Origin: Tamlana carrageenivorans
GTDB taxonomy: Bacteria > Bacteroidota > Bacteroidia > Flavobacteriales > Flavobacteriaceae
NCBI RefSeq assembly: GCF_002893765.1
Contig: NZ_CP025938.1
Span: 620,001 to 684,000, forward strand
DNA: 64,000 bases
Direction of reading: 5' to 3'
Below are positions 34,183 to 40,640 of this stretch, in pieces. Position 1 is the stretch's first letter, and each line of letters starts with the position of its first letter. The position numbers and the translations under genes were made by a program. The notes under the pieces were generated by a model. The model ran no database searches. It worked only from the letters and a program-made list of their open reading frames with translations, and was not told the origin of the DNA.

Positions 34183-34500
34183 TTAATAGATATATATATC
34201 TTCTATTATCCAACTAGACACTTCACTCGCATCTCCTTTTATCCATTTTACTTTTACAACTGCATTCTTCTTTATAGAACCCCCAAAACCATTAGTTGCA
34301 TTAATAGTTTCTTGATACTGAAACGTATTATAACCAAGGTTAGAAATAACCTCATTGTGGTGAAATTTTAAATCTGTTGGATTCTTTACCTTTTGGATGA
34401 TTGCAGATCTAGCTGCGTTTTTCGCATTTGCCTCGTTAGGTTCTGAACTTGTACAACTAAAGAACGCCAACAAACCAAAAATTAAAAGTAGTTTTCTCAT
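34183..34500 (-). CDS. Small prophage lipoprotein
   Basis: 105 residues with a lipoprotein signal (MRKLLLIFGLLAFFSC). The mature part (AARSAIIQKVKNPTDLKFHHNEVISNLG) is small, soluble and basic/aromatic. Prophage lipoproteins often serve exclusion or lysogenic conversion, or the outer-membrane spanin role. It lies beyond the KilA-N control region, reading leftward. The lipobox (FFSC) is clear; the function is unknown. Confidence 0.65.
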   Translation of the reverse strand: MRKLLLIFGLLAFFSCTSSEPNEANAKNAARSAIIQKVKNPTDLKFHHNEVISNLGYNTFQYQETINATNGFGGSIKKNAVVKVKWIKGDASEVSSWIIEDIYIY

Positions 34501-34559
34501 AATGTTTTTTTTAATTAAAAAGTTAACAATTGCTTGCTAAAATAGTTTTTTAATAATTA

Positions 34560-35063
34560 TTAGTTTAGAACTAATTTCTCGATTAATGCTAAGTCTGGAT
34601 CATATATGGTTCTTCTTATTTTATAACATACAAATTGACTAGAACATCTTTTCCCATGATATATAGTACCTACTACTATATCTGCGGATTCAGTAAAATA
34701 TCTTGCCTCTAACACTCTCATGTAATCTTCATTAACCACATTAAATGTAAAGCCTAAATCTTTCAAATTCTGGCGTGTTATCTTGGGTTTAGTATCTGAT
34801 TCCGACACAGATTTACTGACTCTTTTTAAACATTCTTTAAATCGAACAAAGGGCTTTACTTCCGTATTAAACCACCTGCGTATCACATAGCCTCTTATTA
34901 TACTAATTGCAGTAAAAAACAGCGTTATTAACAGATTTTTACTGGGCGTGGTTGCTATACCCAAAACAGGGAAAATTACAAAGGTTGCCGCTAAGGAGAT
35001 GCCAAAACCAACAGCGGTGTTGGTAATGGCTTCTATTAAGGATTGGGTTTTAGTTTGAGTCAT
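34560..35063 (-). CDS. Two-segment membrane protein (DUF7220-like N-terminus)
   Basis: 167 residues. The N-terminal 70 residues (SLIEAITNTAVGFGISLAATFVIFPVLGI...LLITLFFTAISIIRGYVIRRWFN) are the pattern of DUF7220, small phage membrane proteins with two segments. The C-terminal soluble half (DLGFTFNVVNEDYMRVLEARYFTESADIVVGTIYHGKRCSSQFVCYKI) is an additional domain of unknown function. Confidence 0.6.
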   Translation of the reverse strand: MTQTKTQSLIEAITNTAVGFGISLAATFVIFPVLGIATTPSKNLLITLFFTAISIIRGYVIRRWFNTEVKPFVRFKECLKRVSKSVSESDTKPKITRQNLKDLGFTFNVVNEDYMRVLEARYFTESADIVVGTIYHGKRCSSQFVCYKIRRTIYDPDLALIEKLVLN

Positions 35064-35074
35064 TGTTTTTATAA

Positions 35075-35185
35075 TTAGTAATACATTAAAACGGCAATTA
35101 CAGCCACTAAGGTTACGGTTATGGCTACTCCTAATATTATTCCAGAGTTAAAGCCATCTTTAAATCCTATGCGATATAAATTCAT
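35075..35185 (-). CDS. Tiny single-span membrane protein, 36 aa
   Basis: ATG at 35185-35183 to TAA at 35077-35075: MNLYRIGFKDGFNSGIILGV plus AITVTLVAVIAVLMYY. One clear membrane segment and a short polar start. It fills the gap between two small genes on the same strand with short spacers. Small but well-formed; function unknown. Confidence 0.5.
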   Translation of the reverse strand: MNLYRIGFKDGFNSGIILGVAITVTLVAVIAVLMYY

Positions 35186-35190
35186 ACTGG

Positions 35191-35388
35191 CTAGTTATTA
35201 CTGGTTAGGGTTAGTTGCTCTAAATCGGCATCGTGCACGTGTTGCAAACTTTCGGCTACTGGTAATGGGTGAGGCACACCGCTTTGCAATGCTGCGTTAT
35301 AGGCTTGTTTAAAGTTTGCTTTTCGTTGTTCAGATAACATATAGTTACCAAATTGTACGGTTTGTTTTTGTGACATGTTTTGTTGCAT
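35191..35388 (-). CDS. Small phage protein, 65 aa
   Basis: 65 residues (Met-5, at 35376, is an alternative start). Soluble, Gln/Asn-rich (KANFKQAYNAALQSGVPHPLPVAESLQHVHDADLEQL). It ends 5 nt before the tiny membrane gene begins. Its start lies 17 bp from a variable heptamer tract that could alter its ribosome-site spacing. Confidence 0.5.
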   Translation of the reverse strand: MQQNMSQKQTVQFGNYMLSEQRKANFKQAYNAALQSGVPHPLPVAESLQHVHDADLEQLTLTSNN

Positions 35389-35405
35389 GGTATTGAGGTT
35401 TTAAA

Positions 35406-35496
35406 TTGGTTATTGGTTATTGGTTGTTGGTTGTTGGTTGTTGGTTGTTGGTTTTTGGTTTTTGGTTGATGGTTGTTGGTTGTTGGTTATTGGTTG
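35406..35496. repeat. Tandem heptanucleotide repeat, 13 units of TTGGTTR
   Basis: Units of 7 bp: TTGGTTA x2, TTGGTTG x4, TTGGTTT x2, TTGGTTG, ATGGTTG, TTGGTTG, TTGGTTA, TTGGTTG. It overlaps the last codons of the gene ending at 35487 and lies upstream of the gene starting at 35388. Perfect short tandem units like these can change length by slippage, so spacing or expression could vary between cells. Confidence 0.8.
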
Positions 35497-35786
35497 TTGG
35501 GTAGGTAATCTTTTTTTACGTGGCGAATTATAAAATGGCAAAAATCTACACCGGCTAACAGCCAGTCGTTTTTGTCAAGTTCTATCCACCTTGCTTTTAC
35601 TGGAGTACATCGCGGATTTTCATTGTTTAAAAACACGATGTTGGCGATAACATTTGTTTTAAACTCCGACAAGTCTTTGTTGTTTATTATTAGTATTCTG
35701 TCTATTCCTTGTATGTATTCCTGGATAGAGCGTTGCAGGCTGTTTTTTGTCATTAGATTACTGCTTATACGTGCGGTGTATTTCAT
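35487..35786 (-). CDS. Small phage protein, 99 aa
   Basis: 99 residues, soluble, mixed alpha/beta (SLQRSIQEYIQGIDRILIINNKDLSEFKTNVIANIVFLNNENPRCTPVKARWIELDKNDWLLAGVDFCHFIIRHVKKD). Ends LPNNQ inside the heptamer tract, so slippage there would alter its last codons. No family recognised. Confidence 0.55.
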   Translation of the reverse strand: MKYTARISSNLMTKNSLQRSIQEYIQGIDRILIINNKDLSEFKTNVIANIVFLNNENPRCTPVKARWIELDKNDWLLAGVDFCHFIIRHVKKDYLPNNQ

Positions 35787-35818
35787 GATATTAGTTTTAA
35801 AGATTATATTTTAAATTA

Positions 35819-35959
35819 TTAGCTATTGGACTTATTTGGTTTACACATACTGCCACATCTTTTACATATAAGCATGGAATTTATGCGGTTTTTAAAGGGA
35901 TGTTCTTTTTTATAAGTACCTGCATTACAGCAGGCACTTTTTTTCGTACTTCTAGTCAT
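35819..35959 (-). CDS. Zinc-ribbon miniprotein, 46 aa
   Basis: ATG 35959-35957 to TAA 35821-35819. The peptide has two Cys pairs, ACCN near residue 10 and ICKRCGSMC at 31-39, in a very basic background (MTRSTKKSA..., KKEHPFKNR). The spacing fits a zinc knuckle. It overlaps the upstream gene's stop by 4 nt and lies in the early operon. Too short for an automated ORF cut-off but well-formed. Confidence 0.55.
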   Translation of the reverse strand: MTRSTKKSACCNAGTYKKEHPFKNRINSMLICKRCGSMCKPNKSNS

Positions 35960-36525
35960 GGCTTATAATACTTTCGGGTTTTTACTCGACCTTTAGCAAT
36001 CTCCATATTAGTGCGGTCTATATGGCGAATTGTGTTTTTTACACGATCGTCGAAATTGGCTCCAAAACTGGCGTTTTTCTGTGTTTCGCTATGGCTTATG
36101 CTTTGGTGAATTACGGCACTTTCACGGCGACGGCAATAGTCTTTAATTTGCCTTAAAATGCGTGCTGGAGTAAGATTAATAATGTCGGCTTCTTTAAGCT
36201 CGTAGCATATTGCTAATACATCTTCAAGCTTTAATTGGCGGTATTCATAATTTGCTAAAAGCTCTTCGGCTATAACATTTGCTTGGGTATCGGGTAGTAC
36301 TTTACTAAAATACATACTGGTTCCAATAAACATATTAATAACACAGCGTTTCACTAGGGTTTCGCCGTTTTCCTGCTTACTTAGCAACCCCATGGATTTG
36401 CTAGTAGCTTTTATGGCTACTGCCAAATTCATACCTGAATAATGCCTAACAACCGCCGTGTTGCTATAGTTGGACACTGCCGTTAGTTCCAGTAGCGAAG
36501 GTGTTATTTTGTTGCTTAATTTCAT
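35956..36525 (-). CDS. DUF6633-type early phage protein
   Basis: 189 residues, helical. The middle CVINMFIGTSMYFSKVLPDTQANVIAEELLANYEYRQLKLEDVLAICYELKEADIINLTPARILRQIKDYCRRRESA resembles DUF6633 proteins of Bacteroidota phages, which look like DnaA-domain-I-type or primosomal proteins. The function is not established. Overlaps the upstream gene by 62 nt, an unusually long overlap for this operon. Confidence 0.55.
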   Translation of the reverse strand: MKLSNKITPSLLELTAVSNYSNTAVVRHYSGMNLAVAIKATSKSMGLLSKQENGETLVKRCVINMFIGTSMYFSKVLPDTQANVIAEELLANYEYRQLKLEDVLAICYELKEADIINLTPARILRQIKDYCRRRESAVIHQSISHSETQKNASFGANFDDRVKNTIRHIDRTNMEIAKGRVKTRKYYKP

Positions 36526-37000
36526 GGAGAATAATGTTTAATTTGGAGTTTATATACTTTAAATCGGTATTTTGCTTATGGAACTCTTTTAAGGTGTTCC
36601 ACTTGCTTAACACGACTTGCCAAAGAGCTAAGGCTTCGGTTTCGTTACCACCAATTTGAGTGAGATAGGTTATAATACTTTTAAGGCTTTTACCATCCAT
36701 TCCTGTAAACTTTGGAGGCAACCCTGTAAAACGTTCAAAAAAGCTATACCATTCGCTTAAAAACTTAGCATATAGGCTTTTTTCTGCTACAACCTTAGTG
36801 TATAGCACTTTGTTTTTAAAAAGGGTTTCAAAGGCTTTTAAATTGCTTTCGGTGTGCGGTATAATGCGCCCAATTTGTTTTAATGTGGCGCTATTAAACC
36901 GACCTCGTAGGTGTTCTAGCTTTTTAAACTTATTATCCCTGTAGGTTAGTTTAAAATGCGTATCGGTATCTATAATTTCTATGGTATAGTGTTGGGTCAT
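36464..37000 (-). CDS. Phage early protein, unknown function
   Basis: 178 residues from ATG 37000 (MTQHYTIEIIDTDTHFKLTYRDNKFKKLEHLRGRFNSA), avoiding an extended start at 37015. Soluble, alpha-rich second half (LKSIITYLTQIGGNETEALALWQVVLSKWNTLKEFHKQNTDL). Overlaps the next gene's start. Overlap with both neighbours indicates coupled translation; no family recognised. Confidence 0.55.
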   Translation of the reverse strand: MTQHYTIEIIDTDTHFKLTYRDNKFKKLEHLRGRFNSATLKQIGRIIPHTESNLKAFETLFKNKVLYTKVVAEKSLYAKFLSEWYSFFERFTGLPPKFTGMDGKSLKSIITYLTQIGGNETEALALWQVVLSKWNTLKEFHKQNTDLKYINSKLNIILHEIKQQNNTFATGTNGSVQL

Positions 37001-37008
37001 GGCTTTAA

Positions 37009-37203
37009 TTAACAATTAGTTTCTTCGTGTAAAACAGCTTTGCAATTGGCGCAAACTAGGTTTATAACTTCGCAGGTTGCTGCTGTACTTACAACTACTT
37101 TGGTAACTTCGCCCTGATGAGTGCAATTACTTATTGCACTCACATAAGGTTTATGGCTTTGGGCGTAAAAATCTGGAGTAAAAATCTCGTTACATTCAGG
37201 CAT
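37009..37203 (-). CDS. Small Cys-rich, zinc-ribbon-like protein
   Basis: 64 residues from ATG 37203, which overlaps the upstream stop as TAATG. Contains MPECNE, SNCTHQGE, AATCEVINLVCANCKAVLHEETNC. The CEVINLVCANC pattern and additional Cys suggest a zinc-binding fold. Position in the early operon suggests a nucleic-acid or regulatory role; function unknown. Confidence 0.5.
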   Translation of the reverse strand: MPECNEIFTPDFYAQSHKPYVSAISNCTHQGEVTKVVVSTAATCEVINLVCANCKAVLHEETNC

Positions 37204-37493
37204 TAGCAATTCTTTTTAAACACCATATTTTCTAGTGCGGTTATTACTTTGCTTAGCTCTGTCGTACTCATGTCTTGCAATGGCTTTTTTATAGGCGATT
37301 GACCTATTTTATGCACCCCACGCAACCACTTATCTAAAGCGCCTAAATTAGCTACTTGCTTACCCGTTACTTTATGCGCTTTACTCCAACCAAATTGCAT
37401 GCACAAGCTTAAAATATACTTGTGCTGCTGGTTGTTGCTATCGTAAAAGGACCATAAGGTGTATTTTTTAGGAGATGGAGCTGTTTTTGTCAT
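37203..37493 (-). CDS. Small early phage protein, GemA/gp16-like in style
   Basis: 96 residues: FYDSNNQQHKYILSLCMQFGWSKAHKVTGKQVANLGALDKWLRG...PLQDMSTTELSKVITALENMVFKKN. The two-part pattern (G-W then a C-terminal helical pair ending in a L-x-x-L-E block) resembles the C-terminal part of Mu gp16/GemA regulators, but the similarity is weak. Overlaps the next upstream gene by 4 nt. Confidence 0.5.
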   Translation of the reverse strand: MTKTAPSPKKYTLWSFYDSNNQQHKYILSLCMQFGWSKAHKVTGKQVANLGALDKWLRGVHKIGQSPIKKPLQDMSTTELSKVITALENMVFKKNC

Positions 37494-37645
37494 GACATTA
37501 AACTTTTTAAATGTTTCTGGAAGGCTTTATGTTCGGCACTGGTTAGCTCCACACGAGCTATCCAGTTACCGTTATTATCACGTTCTACAATCTTGTTATT
37601 CACGAATAATTGATCGTCGTTAAGGGGACTTATTATTACTGCCAT
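37490..37645 (-). CDS. Small early phage protein, 51 aa
   Basis: ATG at 37645-37643, TGA at 37492-37490. Begins MAVIISPLNDDQLFVNNKIV and ends KHLKSLMS. The start overlaps the DUF3164 stop and the end overlaps the next start (ATGA), so it is translationally coupled. Function unknown. Confidence 0.55.
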   Translation of the reverse strand: MAVIISPLNDDQLFVNNKIVERDNNGNWIARVELTSAEHKAFQKHLKSLMS

Positions 37646-38307
37646 TACACCGAAAATCTAAAGGTTAATTTTTTGCTTAATCCTTGGTGCTGGATAAACT
37701 TCCAACCACTTACGTACATACTGTTTTGTGTACGGATTTGAGCGTTAAAAATGATGTCTAGGCCATCGTCGAAACGCTCGTCATTAAACTCATCCCTTAG
37801 CTTGCTTAACTCAATAATTTTAGAAGGGTTTAGCATGCCCGTTTTAGGGTTGATTTTTAAAAAGGTATCTACAGCTTTAGCTAGCTTAATGGTATTCTCA
37901 TTGTTATTACCATCGGATAAGGATTTGATAAATTCCTTAATTTTTGAAACACCTGCAGCTTCGGTTCCGTCGAACTTAATCGTAACGTTGTGACCTATGG
38001 TGATACTTGCAGAACCATCGTTTAAAGTAGAAGTATGACTATCCTGCGGATCGTTGCCATACACCTGCTCTTTAATGGCTTTTATAGGTTCGAAATCTTT
38101 AAATAGGGTTTCTATTAATATTTCGGTAATATCGTTGTGATGTACTAGCTTATCTATATTACGAGTTACAAACTCGCAAGACAGCTCTTTATAAGCTTTA
38201 CGATCGTTTTTAATTTTTTCTTTTTTCGCTTTAGCTTCATTTGCTAGTTGCTGCATTAAGGCTTCTTTATCTGAAGCTGATAGTGTTGATAGATCTAATG
38301 TACTCAT
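37645..38307 (-). CDS. DUF3164 family phage protein
   Basis: 220 residues: Lys-rich helical N-terminus (MQQLANEAKAKKEKIKNDRKAYKELSCEFVTRNIDKL), then an acidic middle and SKLRDEFNDERFDDGLDIIFNAQIRTQNSMYVSGWKFI at the C-terminus. This matches DUF3164, widespread in transposable phages behind the B gene. Role not known; presumed early function in replication/transposition. Confidence 0.75.
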   Translation of the reverse strand: MSTLDLSTLSASDKEALMQQLANEAKAKKEKIKNDRKAYKELSCEFVTRNIDKLVHHNDITEILIETLFKDFEPIKAIKEQVYGNDPQDSHTSTLNDGSASITIGHNVTIKFDGTEAAGVSKIKEFIKSLSDGNNNENTIKLAKAVDTFLKINPKTGMLNPSKIIELSKLRDEFNDERFDDGLDIIFNAQIRTQNSMYVSGWKFIQHQGLSKKLTFRFSV

Positions 38308-38310
38308 GGT

Positions 38311-38448
38311 TTAATCTTGAATTTGGGTTAATTGTTCTACTAATTGGAATCGTTCGTTACTTTTTCGAGTATAATCTGGGTGGTTACGGTTGTTATCCAG
38401 CCAGAAGTTAAGTTCATCAATCTTGTTTTCGATTTGTTTAGGCGTCAT
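38311..38448 (-). CDS. Small helical early phage protein, 45 aa
   Basis: ATG at 38448-38446 to TAA 38313-38311. MTPKQIENKIDELNFWLDNN then NRNHPDYTRKSNERFQLVEQ: amphipathic and charged. Begins inside the end of the upstream gene (11-nt overlap) and ends just before DUF3164. Well packed in the operon, so probably real. Confidence 0.5.
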   Translation of the reverse strand: MTPKQIENKIDELNFWLDNNRNHPDYTRKSNERFQLVEQLTQIQD

Positions 38449-38752
38449 AGGCTTTTTTAATTAATGGTTTAGAGAATATGGAGTAAATACCGCTTATGGT
38501 TTCACGGTAAAAATCTTGTGCTACTTGCGGACTTATCGCCCCTTTAAATGGCGTGGCTTCTTCAATGAATTGTTTTTCGAAGTGATCTAGTTGTTTGTAC
38601 CACCAGTTAAACAAAGGCACGCAGCTTAATAGTTTTTGTAATGTTTTTTTACTATTGCTTTTTTGCGCACACCACTCGTGGTATAGGCTTATTACTAATA
38701 ATTCGTAAGCCTCTGGAGTGATTTGTAAAATGTGTATAACCTGTTTTTTCAT
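38438..38752 (-). CDS. Hypothetical early phage protein, 104 aa
   Basis: 104 residues, helical with several Trp (HILQITPEAYELLVISLYHEWCAQKSNSKKTLQKLLSCVPLFNWWYKQLDHFEKQF). No signal or membrane segment. Lies between the ATPase and the small helical gene in the early operon. Function unknown. Confidence 0.55.
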   Translation of the reverse strand: MKKQVIHILQITPEAYELLVISLYHEWCAQKSNSKKTLQKLLSCVPLFNWWYKQLDHFEKQFIEEATPFKGAISPQVAQDFYRETISGIYSIFSKPLIKKAYDA

Positions 38753-38766
38753 GGTATTTTACTTAT

Positions 38767-39429
38767 TTAGGATGCGCCACGAAGTTTATCGTAGCCTTCT
38801 TGGTATATGATGTATTGCCCACCGTTAGGGCCTATGGTTCTACCTTGGCAAACTGCTAGGTAACCCGACACAAAAATTTTCATTTTAGCGTTGTAGCGTA
38901 TCGATTTTTCAAACTCGGTTCTGGGGTTCTTACCTTCAGCTTGACCAACAATTATTAAAATGATATTCTTTTTAGTGATTAGTTTTTTTAAGGCTAAGTA
39001 TTCTTCCCAGTTGGTGGTAATGTCTTTAATGGAATCGACTATAACCACTTTTGGAGGTTGGCGTTTGCGTAAAAAAATCATCAACTCTATGTAATCATAG
39101 CTTTGTGTATAAAAACAATCCTGTACCTCGTTCATTTTAAATAAGGTGGTACGCTGAATGTATTCGGCGTCGTCTGGTTCTTCCTCGCATAGGTTGTAAA
39201 GCGTTTTATAACCTAATTTGGATAAGGCTTTTGCGAGCTGCATTAAAAAGCTACTCTTACCACTGCCTGAGTTTCCCCAGATGAACCAAACGCCTCGGTC
39301 TTGCGGTTTGCCTAGGGCTTGGTAAAAATCACCAGTCCACGGAACACGCTTCACTTTCTGACTTTGGATATTAGCAACGGTAAGGGTACGCTTTAGCTTT
39401 AGCTCATCGGCTTCTGCGTTGTCCTGCAT
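38767..39429 (-). CDS. RecA-like (DnaB/RadA-type) ATPase
   Basis: 220 residues. Walker A GNSGSGKSS in WFIWGNSGSGKSSFLMQLAKAL, Walker B KVVIVDSI, and a further VGQAEG motif near the sensor position. Single domain, no zinc or lesion-binding part. Lies 18 nt behind the MuB-like gene. Transposable phages of Bacteroidota seem to carry a second ATPase here; it could load a helicase or help strand exchange in replication-transposition. Confidence 0.7.
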   Translation of the reverse strand: MQDNAEADELKLKRTLTVANIQSQKVKRVPWTGDFYQALGKPQDRGVWFIWGNSGSGKSSFLMQLAKALSKLGYKTLYNLCEEEPDDAEYIQRTTLFKMNEVQDCFYTQSYDYIELMIFLRKRQPPKVVIVDSIKDITTNWEEYLALKKLITKKNIILIIVGQAEGKNPRTEFEKSIRYNAKMKIFVSGYLAVCQGRTIGPNGGQYIIYQEGYDKLRGAS

Positions 39430-39447
39430 GTGTGAAATCGTTAGAGA

Positions 39448-40401
39448 TTAAACAAATAATTCTACTTGCTTAATGTTTAGCACACGCTCCACTAACGGCA
39501 GAGACAGAGGCACCTCTAACCTATCGGCTTCGCGAAGACAGGGTACCAGAACATCGTGCAGCTCGCCATAGTTATCGCATTGATCGCGTAGAAATCGCAC
39601 CACGTCCTTGTCTTCAATTTCATTTAAAAACAATTTAAATGACTTATCAATATTGGGTAAATGTCGGATACCGAATTTAATACGGCGGTACAACTGCGGA
39701 ATGCCTTTGGCGTCTTTTTTACGTAACTTATCTATTTGATTGGTAAGTTGAGCTGTACCAATAAGTACAATACTGCAATACTTATCTAGATAATCGTAAA
39801 ACTCTTTGATAGAGCATAAAGCGGATACTTTTAAATACTCGGCTTCGTCAAAGATTAGCTGAGGCTTTTTATTGTACATCGACAAGGCCTTTAATGCGCG
39901 GGAGATCTCGCGAATTTTCATGCTTTTATGCTTAAAAATAGGCACACGCAAGGTTTTAGCCACTTTGTCTAATAAGATATTAAGCGTATCCTCGCTTCCT
40001 ACTTTTACACAAAATACATCGGCAGGATGTTTTTTTACATACAAATCGATAGCATGAGATTTGCCTGATCCTGTAGCACCAATAATAAGGCGCGTATAGG
40101 CATGCTCGCGGGCTTCGCTTAATACAGCAATCATTTGTGTAAGTTGGGGCGTGTTACGGTTAATCCAGTATTGTTTTCCCATGGTGTAATCTATTAGATC
40201 GGCCAGCTTTAAAAAGTGGTGTTCTGGTATATTACCCGTGTTGCCTTTTCCGGCATCGTAGGTAAACACACCTTTTAAGATAGCGGTTACATATTCTTGG
40301 CGTACCCCTGTACGGGTAGAGACCATTTTTTGAGATATTCCATGTAGGTCGATATACTCTTGTAGCTTTTGGGCTATGTATTGTTTTGTAGGCTTGTCCA
40401 T
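39448..40401 (-). CDS. MuB-like target-capture ATPase
   Basis: 317 residues. N-terminal HTH (SQKMVSTRTGVRQEYVTAILKG), then an AAA domain with Walker A IIGATGSGKSH, Walker B PQLIFDEAEYL, and a sensor LIGTAQL. The C-terminal helical domain is short. This is the typical MuB architecture: HTH + AAA, directly downstream of the transposase with one small gene between. MuB binds target DNA and stimulates the transposase. Confidence 0.85.
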   Translation of the reverse strand: MDKPTKQYIAQKLQEYIDLHGISQKMVSTRTGVRQEYVTAILKGVFTYDAGKGNTGNIPEHHFLKLADLIDYTMGKQYWINRNTPQLTQMIAVLSEAREHAYTRLIIGATGSGKSHAIDLYVKKHPADVFCVKVGSEDTLNILLDKVAKTLRVPIFKHKSMKIREISRALKALSMYNKKPQLIFDEAEYLKVSALCSIKEFYDYLDKYCSIVLIGTAQLTNQIDKLRKKDAKGIPQLYRRIKFGIRHLPNIDKSFKLFLNEIEDKDVVRFLRDQCDNYGELHDVLVPCLREADRLEVPLSLPLVERVLNIKQVELFV

Positions 40402-40405
40402 AATA

Positions 40406-40612
40406 TTAGTTTAGGTATTCTTGTAAATTGTTTATTGCTTCATCTAAATGCTCTACGGTGTTTGCTAGTTCGGCTGTTTTAGATTCGTAGGCTTTAGCGC
40501 GTTGGCTTTCGTGCCATTTATCGGAGCGTTTTAACGCGCTTTCGTCACGTTTTTCAACTTTGTTTACAATTTGTGTTCTGGTAGCTTGGAGCTTATTTAA
40601 TAGGTTTTTCAT
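40406..40612 (-). CDS. Small coiled-coil protein between transposase and MuB-like genes
   Basis: 68 residues, nearly all helix (KLQATRTQIVNKVEKRDESALKRSDKWHESQRAKAYESKTAELANTVEHLDEAINNLQEYL). Lies 28 nt after the transposase and 4 nt before MuB. A small bridging or structural protein; no family recognised. Confidence 0.55.
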   Translation of the reverse strand: MKNLLNKLQATRTQIVNKVEKRDESALKRSDKWHESQRAKAYESKTAELANTVEHLDEAINNLQEYLN

Positions 40613-40640
40613 TTGGGGGTTTTGGGGTTTTGGGGTTTTA

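Noticed and set aside
35406..35496. CRISPR-like array
   Set aside because: Direct heptamer units with no spacers; a simple tandem repeat.
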